A program made the translations under genes and the position numbers. A stretch of DNA of 64,000 nucleotides from Epithemia pelagica (taxonomy: Eukaryota; Bacillariophyta; Bacillariophyceae; Surirellales; Surirellaceae): positions 1,426,001 through 1,490,000 of the forward strand of contig OX337232.1 of NCBI GenBank assembly GCA_946965045.2. The letters run 5' to 3'. The notes beneath the pieces are model-generated. The model saw only the letters and a list, made by a program, of their open reading frames with translations. It was not told where the DNA came from and made no database searches. Each line of letters opens with the position of its first letter. Position 1 is the stretch's first letter. Shown one piece after another: positions 19,574-29,500 of this stretch.

Positions 19574-21736
19574 ATGTCTCTGTCATCCTTTGCTCCAAGA
19601 CTGCTATCATCTCCATCGTCTTCCTTTGGTGCTTCCAATTCTTCATCGACAACGACCGTTGGTGCAGATTCATCGACACTTGTTGTACAAGCTGGTGACA
19701 AAGCCGTGGTCTCTTCAACGACGACAACGACTACACTGGGAGGAACATCCCCCTTTCGAGTTGCCACGAGCCATTTCATGACGACTGCAACATCATCGAG
19801 GGAAGGGAACCATTTATCCTCCATCCCTACCACAGAAACAAGCCTCGATTCCACCACCAGTGACGACGATCTGCTACCACTGGTTCCCACTACCCAAAGA
19901 ATTACCAACACCGACCTGTTGCCTTCGGTGACACCGTCTTCGCCTGACAAGACAAGCACGACTTGTGGCATGTCTCCGGAAGCAGAAAGAGGAGAGGGAC
20001 AGCACCTTGCCTGTGACAATGGTCACGATCCATTGGACAACCCCGCTGCCAATCAAAGTCATGACTGCGACAACCCTGAGGTAGAGACGTCTTTGGCAGT
20101 GGAGAATAATCACAATGACGGTGGCTCGTCGCTGGCAGGTGCCATTTTCAATTTTACTAATTGTATTGTTGGTGCCGGGGCAATCGGTTTGGGTGGTGCC
20201 ATGGCTCGATCGGGAGGGGCCATATCGGTCTTGTCTATTTTGGGTTTTGCCTTTTTGACCAAACGATCCTTGGATCTGGTCATTCGATTGTCTCTCGAAC
20301 AAGCACCACCATCTCACTCTACCGGAGGCTCCTATTCCATCTCGTACGAAGATTTGGGACAAGTGGCCTTTGGAACGATCGGACGCTGGATTATTGCAGC
20401 CTCCAAGTTTTTGTATTCCTTTGGATGTCTCGTCGCCTACGTCGTGGTGGTCAAGGACAATTTAGCCGCCGCCACTCTCAATTTAATGCAACACACCTGT
20501 CATCATAATCATGAATCTACAGCTGGTGACAATGTTATATGGACAGCGACCCTACGATCCATGCTGTCCTCGTTGTGTGCCATTTTGGGAAATCGAATTG
20601 AGACGACTTGGTTGGTGTGTATTGCCATCATTTTCCCACTCTGCTTATGGCGAGATATGAGACCACTGGCAAGTTTGAGTGCTCTTTCGGTGGCATCCAT
20701 TGTTTCCATCATGGTCATCATTTTGTATCTCTACCTCGTCGACCCCAATCATGAAATTCAACAACAAAACGAATCGGCGGCGGCGGCCCGGCATCATGGA
20801 GACCCCACCATTGACGACGACAAGGTGATGGGTGGTGGTATGTACGAAACGTGGTTGGAAATACGACCTGGATACATCGAATGCATGGGAACCTTTGTCT
20901 TTACCTTTGTCAGTCAACATACAGTGCATTTGGTCTTTCAATCTCTCAAGGCCGAGTTGCGGACAGCACGTCACTGGAATTGGGTTTCACTTTGGGCTGT
21001 TTTGATTTCGGCCATTTTGTCACTGGCCATTGGTATGGGAGTGTACATGTCCTTTGGATTGAATGCTGAGTCGGACATTTTTGAGATTTATCCCCAAACG
21101 CCTCTCATTGACGTGGCCAAATTGATGCTCTCCATTACCATGATTCTCACCTTCCCCTTGCCGTTTTTCACGTGCCGAGAACTATTGATCATCACATTCT
21201 TTCCCTCACCATCTTCCTTGGGAGGTAACAACCAGGGAAACGACATGGACACGTCACTAGAGTTCTCCCCCGAACGAAGACGGGATGAAAGCCAAGGTGT
21301 CGACAATGGACAAGGAGAGGGTTCCGATCTGGAACAACCTTTGCTGGTGGAGCGACGCTATAGTGGAGTGACATCGTCAACTTCGGATTTGATCTCGACT
21401 TCTGTTCAAGCCGTCGCCGCTTCGGCCCTTGGCTATGCTTTGCTGGAAGATGATCCTCGACAATTAAAGTTGCCCTTTCACATTGCCATGACGTTCAAAC
21501 TGTGGTTGGTGGTGGTGAGTTTGGCCATTGCCGCTCCATCTCTGGGCGATGTACTCGATCTCGTGGGTTGTGCCTCCGGAACCATGATTGCCTTTATTGT
21601 ACCCTCCTGTATCTCCTTTCGATTAAAAGGGTATAGCCTGGAAGCGGCCATTCTCCTGCTCGTGGGAGGCGTTGTGGGCACAGTGGGAACCTTATTCAGC
21701 GTGCGACAGATTTTGACTGATATGCGAATAGTATAA
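19574..21736 (+). CDS. Amino acid/auxin permease-family transporter (SLC38/AVT-like)
   Basis: About 720 residues from ATG 19574 (an earlier in-frame codon at 19532 is not ATG). The first ~185 residues are Ser/Thr-rich and probably a cytosolic tail. The Aa_trans core begins with NFTNCIVGAGAIGLGGAMA, the unwound first helix typical of the family. Further hydrophobic helices follow, including FLYSFGCLVAYVVVVKDNL and YIECMGTFVFTFVSQHTVH. A hydrophilic loop of about 90 residues rich in Asp/Glu/Ser lies before the last three helices. Family members move neutral amino acids across plasma or vacuolar/lysosomal membranes with H+ or Na+; substrate and location cannot be told here. The gene converges on NMD3, with stops 149 bp apart. 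Confidence 0.85.
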   Translation: MSLSSFAPRLLSSPSSSFGASNSSSTTTVGADSSTLVVQAGDKAVVSSTTTTTTLGGTSPFRVATSHFMTTATSSREGNHLSSIPTTETSLDSTTSDDDLLPLVPTTQRITNTDLLPSVTPSSPDKTSTTCGMSPEAERGEGQHLACDNGHDPLDNPAANQSHDCDNPEVETSLAVENNHNDGGSSLAGAIFNFTNCIVGAGAIGLGGAMARSGGAISVLSILGFAFLTKRSLDLVIRLSLEQAPPSHSTGGSYSISYEDLGQVAFGTIGRWIIAASKFLYSFGCLVAYVVVVKDNLAAATLNLMQHTCHHNHESTAGDNVIWTATLRSMLSSLCAILGNRIETTWLVCIAIIFPLCLWRDMRPLASLSALSVASIVSIMVIILYLYLVDPNHEIQQQNESAAAARHHGDPTIDDDKVMGGGMYETWLEIRPGYIECMGTFVFTFVSQHTVHLVFQSLKAELRTARHWNWVSLWAVLISAILSLAIGMGVYMSFGLNAESDIFEIYPQTPLIDVAKLMLSITMILTFPLPFFTCRELLIITFFPSPSSLGGNNQGNDMDTSLEFSPERRRDESQGVDNGQGEGSDLEQPLLVERRYSGVTSSTSDLISTSVQAVAASALGYALLEDDPRQLKLPFHIAMTFKLWLVVVSLAIAAPSLGDVLDLVGCASGTMIAFIVPSCISFRLKGYSLEAAILLLVGGVVGTVGTLFSVRQILTDMRIV

Positions 21737-21885
21737 CAGCAAACAGATAATCTCGCAACCCCCCGAGAGGACCATTGCCAGTCAAATAGATCGGAGGGAA
21801 CGAAAGCACGGCATAGACAATTTTGTAAATACAACAGAAGTAATAGAGAAAAGCTAATGTTTGCATGACTAATGTGTGAACAATT

Positions 21886-23700
21886 CTAGAGGGATTCTGT
21901 AAAATCCTTCCCAAGCTGGTCCACATCAACCACCACCGCCGTTCCCTTGTCTTGTACATTGCGAACGTCCTCTCGCGAAACGTATTTGATGCCATCCTTG
22001 GCTGCTCTTTCTCCTTCTTGGTATATTTGAGTTGACTGGACAATTCCTTCTTCCTCATTGGTGTCGGCGGGCCCCTCCAGAGCCAAATTATCCAGCAATT
22101 CGTCCAAGGTGATTTGTTGGTCGTCATCATTTTCATCCTCATCAGCGTCGCCACCTTCGCTGGCCATGTCATCATCTTTGGTTTTGATGTCATTGTCCTG
22201 GTTTTCTGATTCAGTATTGTTTTTCCGTATTCTAGCCGGCTGTTTGTAGAGATTCATATTGAGACGCATTTCTTTATCAGCCTCCACCTCTTGAAGAAAT
22301 TCTTCTTCGTCCATTTCGTCGCGTTCCTCCATGGCCGCGCTTCCATTCTGTCGTTTGTTACGACTGCGTGTACCTTCTTCCTCTTCCCCTGCCTTGACCT
22401 CCAATCGTTGCAAACGCCAGACTCGAGATCCTTGCGGATTGGATGATCCCACGGCTGCACCACCATACAATTTGCGAATCACGACCACGTCTGGAAAGGA
22501 GCCGTCCATGCGTGCCTGTTCGGCATCTTCATCCGCCAGATTGGTATCTCCTAAATCATAGCCCACACAGACATCGCCCGATTTCATGAGATATCCTACA
22601 TGTGACCTTTCTTCGCACTGTTTGTCATTAACTCCCAGGTCGTCTTCTCGGGCAACCGTGAGACTGGCCAACCGACTCTTTTGCTTGCGTGTCGGAGTGC
22701 GTTTGGACACATTTTTGCGCAAAAACACGGGTTCCTTGCCCAGCACAACATAACGAGTCATTCGAGACTTGGCCGCAGTGATGATTGGTCGAAGGGGTTC
22801 TCTCCAAAAGACTTCAGGAGTCATGGATGCGGTTTGACCAGAGCATGGATCAATCAAATGAATCACATTGGAAATGTTCTTGACCAACACCAGTCGAGAA
22901 ATATTACCCAAATTTCGAGCCATTTTGACGGGAAGAAAGAGTAAATCATCTTTACACAAGGGACAGATTTCAACGAGGTTTGTGTATTTGAAATTGGCAA
23001 TGTTGGACTTCACATCGGTGCTGATGAGTTTTTTGGAAGTTTTGACTTTGATAGGACATACATTCTCCAAAAAGGAAATAAATCGTGCTGCCTTGCCCTT
23101 GTCGGGAAAGTAAAAGTCCATACCATCTCGGAAGGTTTCAATACTAAGACATCCACGATGAGCTTCATGCTTTAGAATGAGCTGTTCCAAGTACAAAAAG
23201 GTTCTCTTGTGACGAACACGTTGACGAACCTGAACCAACGAGTTCCATGATCCTTGTCGGAATTCTGCTTGACATTCGATGCACTGTTGATTGCGAACTA
23301 TAAAAGTCACGGTAAATGATTGCTGCAATATGGTTCCTTTCTGAACTTCGCGTTGAACCGTCAGTCGAACAATGAGTCGCATACTATGCGGTTCCGTCCA
23401 GATCCACCCTGCGTCAACCAATCGGATCTTGGGTTGACCCGACTGTTGTTTGGAGGACTTAAGTCCATTGACATGGCTCAAACAAAGTCCCATGAGCTCC
23501 CGACTTTCCAATTCACAGGCAATCCATTTGCCCGCGTCCTTGTGCCATCTTCCACACCCACGACATTGATGGAGGGTGGCTTCCGTACTGATCCCCTTGG
23601 TAATATCTGATCGACTCGCCAAACATGCTGAGCAAGTGTTGGCCGGGTTTGGTTCAATCAGAACCCCGCACATGCAACAGAGAACTCTTGTCATGGTCAT
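21886..23700 (-). CDS. NMD3: 60S ribosomal export protein NMD3
   Basis: About 604 residues from ATG 23700 (a second ATG is two codons on). The N-terminus has the paired CxxC zinc motifs of NMD3 (CCMC, CSAC, CRGC plus Trp-His), then the conserved body with FRDGMDFYFPDK, EICPLCKDDL and RLVLVKNISNVIHLIDP. NMD3 binds the late pre-60S subunit and recruits exportin Crm1. The acidic tail holds a leucine-rich LDELLDNLALE suitable as an export signal. Length and order fit the family. The frame is open upstream of 23700 to 23799, but that part lacks family similarity, so the zinc-proximal ATG was chosen. No introns. Confidence 0.95.
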   Translation of the reverse strand: MTMTRVLCCMCGVLIEPNPANTCSACLASRSDITKGISTEATLHQCRGCGRWHKDAGKWIACELESRELMGLCLSHVNGLKSSKQQSGQPKIRLVDAGWIWTEPHSMRLIVRLTVQREVQKGTILQQSFTVTFIVRNQQCIECQAEFRQGSWNSLVQVRQRVRHKRTFLYLEQLILKHEAHRGCLSIETFRDGMDFYFPDKGKAARFISFLENVCPIKVKTSKKLISTDVKSNIANFKYTNLVEICPLCKDDLLFLPVKMARNLGNISRLVLVKNISNVIHLIDPCSGQTASMTPEVFWREPLRPIITAAKSRMTRYVVLGKEPVFLRKNVSKRTPTRKQKSRLASLTVAREDDLGVNDKQCEERSHVGYLMKSGDVCVGYDLGDTNLADEDAEQARMDGSFPDVVVIRKLYGGAAVGSSNPQGSRVWRLQRLEVKAGEEEEGTRSRNKRQNGSAAMEERDEMDEEEFLQEVEADKEMRLNMNLYKQPARIRKNNTESENQDNDIKTKDDDMASEGGDADEDENDDDQQITLDELLDNLALEGPADTNEEEGIVQSTQIYQEGERAAKDGIKYVSREDVRNVQDKGTAVVVDVDQLGKDFTESL

Positions 23701-24116
23701 GATGGCAAAGTAAAGACAACGGTCGGTACCTCCCTTGATGTTAACACCCAAGTGCCCTGGAACTAAATAAAAAAATGTGGGCGCAACACAGAAACGCAAG
23801 AATCGGTGGTCGATGCAAGAGAAGAACTGTCAGACCGACGGACGACGTATACGTCCGTCCGCTCTCCGTTCCATTTGGGTAGATTCAAATTTCAAATTCC
23901 ATGTCTTTTAACCGTAAACGCTATACAACTAATACTTGTCAAGGACCGTCAATAGCTCCACTTGGGAATCCATTCGATCCAGCTCTTGATAGAGGTCCCT
24001 CGTCAGATGTTTCACTTCGGCAGACGCTTCGTCCTTAAACGTGGCACATTTCGGAACCATCATGGACATTGTAAAGCCATAGTTGGCCGTGAACACATCT
24101 TCACAAGCCTCAAATT
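23701..24116. other. Intergenic
   Basis: 5' region of NMD3 and 3' flank of the Crinkler-like pseudogene. Contains near-palindromic CGGACG repeats at 23833-23867. No gene supported. Confidence 0.5.
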
Positions 24117-26045
24117 TCAGACTCTGGGTTGGTTAAGTGAGGGTAGCTCAAAGAATGGAAGTCTGTCTGGACTGCAGTTCAGATCCACTGCCATGGTTTG
24201 TATCCTCATCGTCACTGAGCTCATGAGCTGATCGTTTGCTCCATCAGCGTCGTCCATCATGGAGTCTTCGGAAGTCCAGCCAGCATCATCAAATGATTCA
24301 TCGAAAGAGACACAATCCTCAACTGGCACCTCCTTAGGAACAGCACTTGCTTTCATTGAGTTTGGGATGACGTACTTGATCATTTCCAATGTCTTGACAT
24401 AACTCTCAACCAGCCCTTTCTGCGCTACTGGTATGCGGACCGTGCGGAATTAAACATCATTTGGGACCACAAAGATTACCTTTATCTCATTGATCTCTTT
24501 TTGTACGGCTTCTGGAATGTTGTAAGCAAATTCATGCCAGAACCGTATCATATTGAAGCCGTGCTCTTTGGCCATAGTAAATTGAAGGCAAAGCAGCGTT
24601 CCATCACCAAGAAGAATGGCTGCATCTATGTTGGCAAAGTTGGGAACACTTGGTTTCCAATACAGCCACTCCGCTTTGAAACTTTGCAAACCGTCAATCG
24701 CACGTCCAGTTGCCTGGACGTAATTGGGATTTGGAGACATTTCCATGCCCTGTTCTTTGCTTCCAGATAGAAGAGCTTGTTGCCTTGCCGCTTCCTTCTG
24801 CCACGCATCAATGGCTGTCTCGACCAGTTTATGCCCCCAGAGTTCAAAATGCCAACCAAATAAGCTCGTATTTCCGGTGCTCTTTGCATAAATCATGGCT
24901 TTGTTCACCTCCTCCAACTCCAGTTTAGCCCAGAGACGACGGGCCACGAATGATGAAGCCAAAACCAATGTCGTCTCAAAGTGGGGCCTGTCAGATTTAA
25001 CGCTTCTTTTAGGTTCGACCACGCTCATGGCACGTAGACGGTCTAAACTGTTCCGGTCAGCATTCGGGGTCGTGCTGTAATAAGCCATTTTGACTACATC
25101 GTTGTTTGCCTGCGCCTTAACAACTCCGCCAATCCGGTCTCGCGCACTCTGCAGCTCTATTTCATCCGCTTCCGCGTTGGACGCGCACTTGAGAGCAAGC
25201 CTGATACTGCCCCCCGTAACGTCATAGATTCTCTCAACTGCAGCCCGACTGCATTGCTTGAGACTCTTGAGAGCCTTGAAGATGTCATCGAACGACCATG
25301 CGTCAATGAGAAAATGAAATTCGTCCATATTCTCTTGTTTCGGGTGAGGACATCCTCCACTGGTGACCAGATCGGCTCTCGTTGGCCTTTCGTTGTCAAA
25401 ATACTTTGGCCCATCGACAACGATTTTGATGCCTGGGCACCCACGCTCTTGTTAATATCCCCATTAAAGAAGGCAGAGTTGATTGCTCTGCACACGGATG
25501 GGACGCTGTATTGCTTGTCGACAAAGCGACTCGCCAGAATTTCAACGGTGTTCATGTCGACTCTAGTCATTCAAAACACAGAGATGAATTTTTCCGTGTA
25601 CTTTTCTCACGTACAAGACGGCCTTGTAATTCCTGAAGGAAGCAACTGCAATTGCTGCCAAAAATTCAAAAACAGACGTGCCAATCCCAGGAGAACCAAA
25701 CACAACGGTCACTTTGTCGGCGTGATAAAGACGGTGCTTGAGTGTTCTTTCCAAGTAGCTACGCACGAATATTCGATTTGGTAGAAAGCGCTCTACGCCT
25801 TCCTCAAGTGTCTCACTGACTCTGATGCCGTCCAAGCACGATAGATCGAGGACACCATCCTCACCCACCTTGAAACGTATTGTACCATCCGAGTCTTTGG
25901 AAAAAAGTTCGTCCACTTTCACGGAGCATGCCTTGTCGAGACGGTACTCGACATCACGGCGCTTGATCGTCGCATTTCGTTTGATCTTGGCATACTCTCT
26001 TGCTTTGCCATCTTCGGCAGTCGTCGATTCGTTCATCGTCGCCAT
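24117..26045 (-). pseudogene. Crinkler/RHS-type P-loop NTPase plus nuclease-like domain, broken
   Basis: The likely start is ATG 26045. The first frame has VEYRLD and a P-loop region reading GSPGIGTS, where the Walker A Lys is replaced by Thr. It stops at about 25563. Similarity continues in another frame to about 25455, then in the original register to 24450 (VVDGPKY, then YDVTGGSIRLAL, then a W-Y-W-K-P...D-x(11)-LQFT segment resembling a restriction-endonuclease-like core). After an in-frame TAA at 24450-24452 the same frame continues to 24117. Together these resemble Crinkler-RHS-type proteins (NTPase linked to a nuclease-like domain) found in oomycetes, trypanosomatids and other protists. 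Two frameshifts, one stop and the P-loop change indicate a dead gene. Confident on the NTPase part, less on the nuclease. Confidence 0.6.
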
Positions 26046-26150
26046 CGTGTGAACAAAAGGTTTACTGCTCCTGCTCTTGCTTGTAGGAATTCTGACTGCT
26101 TGATAAAAAGCGAGCAACTGATGGGGAGGCTTCTCGGTACATTTTAGTAG

Positions 26151-26194
26151 GCTTGTCCTCATATGAGGACAAGCGCTGTCCTCATATGAGGACA
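26151..26194. repeat. Two adjacent perfect palindromes centred on CATATG
   Basis: A 24-bp perfect palindrome (26151-26174) and an 18-bp one (26177-26194) share the core TGTCCTCATATGAGGACA. They lie 68 bp outside the 3' LTR of the copia element and about 100 bp upstream of the pseudogene start. Half of the core (GTCCTCATATG) recurs inside the element leader at about 32333. Confidence 0.85.
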
Positions 26195-26261
26195 AACTGG
26201 GGTAGAATAGACACCACTTAGAAGACGCCAAATCGGTGCACACAGCCCTTACCCGTCGGTT

Positions 26262-26475
26262 CGAAAGATATCCACAGCGGACGCTATTACTCACGGTGTA
26301 GTTCACAACGACAAGTTCAGAGCATTCAGCAGAAGAGTGAGCACCTCAAGGTGTGCTCCTCGCATAACGTTACACTAGGATACTTTATCGCTAAATACTG
26401 ACTCGCCAACCTCTCTTGCGCGCCAGTCGAACACGTGCGGGCGTGACCGGTACTCGCGCTACCACATTTATTCGG
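26262..26475 (-). repeat. 3' LTR
   Basis: 214 bp, identical to 32408-32621 except for one base (TATTACTC against TATCACTC). Ends are set where similarity stops: CGAAAGATATCC and TTTATTCGG on the plus strand. Confidence 0.9.
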
Positions 26476-26518
26476 TCTCCTCGGGGATTTTGCATTTCTT
26501 GAATCAAAAGCCTCGACT

Positions 26519-29500
26519 TTAATAGGTGAAGCGCATCAACAAATAGTCGCGCCGTTTGTCTGGCAGAGGTTTGGTAAATAGGTCGGCAAGGTTAGTATGT
26601 GTGCCTTCTTTGGCCACTCTGATGGTGCCAGAAGCCACTGCTTCACGGGCACGATGGTAACTTATGCTCGTATGCTTCTTTCTCAGGGTCGAGTCAGGAA
26701 TCGAGCTATTTTTGAAGACGGCATCATTGTCGCAGAACACGTCGGTCGGTCCCTCCAAAGGGACACCGAACATTCGTAGCTTATACCGCAGGCCTTCGAT
26801 TTGCTCCACTGCGGTTTTCATCGCAATGAATTCGCTCCCGAAAGTACTGGTTTCCACGGTGTTCTGCCTCTTACTATACCACATAATTGGGGCACGATTG
26901 ACGAATATGAGTATACCCGTCTGCGACCGTCTTGTGACTCTATCGCTTGCATGATCCGCATCAACGAAACAGTGCGTAGACACGGACTTCCCCCTCGGCT
27001 GTGGCATGTCTCCTGGAATGGATTCCCTTGCATCCCGATAGAAATCATGCCAATCAAAAGACTGAAATGACTTTTCACTGATCCTTGGGTATGTCGGGTC
27101 CATCCATAGTCGACGCTTCGGGTTAGCTTTTAGGTATGCACAGATATGATAGAGCTGCTCCAAATGACCTTGTCGTGGCATGGCCAAGAACGTCGACATC
27201 ATGGCAGTCTCCAGGAGAATGTCAACACGACCCAACTCCACTGCCCATCGTAGGATACCGATCAGTTCTTGGTACCGCTGTAATCCGTCGGCCTTGAGCT
27301 CAGGACTCGTATCTTCTTCGGGCCTATATTTGTATTGAAGTGGAGTTTTCACTTTTAATGGCAATCGTTGATTCTTCTCAGCCAGTGATTTCTCGATATT
27401 CTCCAGTGCGGCTCGAACGTACTTCTCGGATGAGATGTACCATCCTTCTACACCATCGAACTCCATCGTGCCAAGCTGTGCCCCAAGATACATGTCGGGA
27501 GGTTCGATCTTATCATCCTTGAGCTTGAAGACATGTTGAACGGATTTCAGGATTTCATCTGACTTCTGTGACATTGCTAACAAGTCATCAACATAACAGA
27601 GGACGTATTCATAATACTCCTCGCCATCTGACTTTACTGCCGGCCTCAACCACACATCAGGGTCGGCCTTTGAAGGTTTGAATCCGATATCATGGAGAGT
27701 CTCTGCGAGGTGGGCTCGAAATGCTGCCCCGCTAGACTTGAGTCCATAGAGAGCTTTCTTAATAATCATGATAGTCCCTTCCTCAGACCCTAGTTCGGGT
27801 CCCGCAACGAACCATATCTTCTCTCGACAATTCGCAGTCAGGTACGCATTCTGTATGTCACACGCCGAAATCTTGAGACCGTTCAAGGCTGCAATGAGGA
27901 GGGCAATACGAACTGAGTCCCGCGAGACGACAGAAGAGTACGTCAACGAGGATGGTGTCTCCGTAAGATGGCCCCCTGCCACAAATCTTGCCTTGCGCCG
28001 GAAGTTTTCCCCCATCTTGATGTCAAACACTATGTGACACTTTATCTGCTGATATCCGGGCGGCAATTCACTTGCTGGTTTCTCCCATGCCTCAAAGCCA
28101 GGCCTGACATTCTTCATTTCTTTACAAATGGCGTCCCACCATAATGTGTTGCCATTTTCTTTGTCCAGGGCGATTGCCTCTGCAACTGTCTTCGGCACCC
28201 GAATGCCAAACTTGTGCGTACGGAGCCAATATTTGGATTTCACCTTTGCCAAGATACGGTTCCTCTTCTTGAGCACGTGGGGTACCCACCAAGCGAATGC
28301 GGGCTCCATGGCTATTCGTGAGCCAACCGCATATTCGGCCACTTGGACGGGGTAAGATTCTTTAATGTCCTTCAAAGCAATCCAATTGGTCGACCCGTCC
28401 TTCCATTGGACAAGCAATTCCCAACCAATGGTGGTTTGCCTCCGTCTCTTGGTCCCGGTGTTGGTGGTTACGAATGCATCCTGTTGCTTGACCTCTTTGC
28501 CGTTGGTCCGATGACCAATGATTTCATCCATGAGTACTTGTCTGTTGCCATCATCATCTACTTGGGCAAACAGGTTCTCGGCAATGTAATTTGCAGCAAG
28601 TGCAACTTTGGTGCCGTCGGGGTATTCGACCTCGTACATACGAGTATCGAGGATGGGGTTGTCATGTGCAACTCCAATGGGAATGCCATTTGCATCGCGG
28701 AGACGCTTGGTGACTTTCGCAAACGCCGGATGGGCGTCATCACCACGTGGCAAAGCAAGTTCCATGTTGATGTACGTGTCGTCGTACACCTCAGGAGTGA
28801 AATTAGTATCTGCCTCCTTGACCTCATCATTGGAGACTACGTCATGAAACTCAGCCGCGAAGTCGGCGTCATGTTCCAGGGGATCAAGGTCCCAGTCGTT
28901 TGGCCTGGTTTTGCCTCCATGAGGGAGGAAATGCGCAGCGTCATTAAGCTGTTGTTGGATGTTGGTGTCGAAACGAGCGAGTCGTTCTTTGATGTCGGTG
29001 GTTTCCAGTTCCAAATTGGTAACACGGGAAACGGTGGTGCGGGAAATCACGGTGCCTTGGGTGGTGAGCAACCAATAGGACATAAGGCTACCGATCCTGT
29101 GAGAGACTCCGAGCCATCGGCCAAGCTTGGTTTCACCCAACCCAGCATTGTCGTTATACCAACAAGGGTCGTAAAAGGAGAAATCAAGGTACTCGGAGAT
29201 ATCAGGGGTCTCACCGGTAACGGCTTCTAGGCTGGTTCTGTCGTTGAGAGAGCCAGCTGAACTGGAAGTTCGTTGCATAATCTCACAGACCCATCTGAGC
29301 CCATAGTCCCAGAGTCGACGTGGAACGCGGCGACGATGCATGATGCGAAACCATCGTTTCCGTGCCTCGCGAATAACACCTTCAACCTTGGACTGGTTAT
29401 GTCGATAGGGCTCGGCCTGTTGGTGATCAATGTGATGTTTGCGGACCTGGTCCTGAAAGACCGTCCGTTTACCCGTTTGTTCTTGAGAACCATCGCTAAT

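Noticed and set aside
22331-23113. Plus-strand frames overlapping NMD3
   Set aside because: The NMD3 protein on the minus strand is unambiguous over the whole interval.
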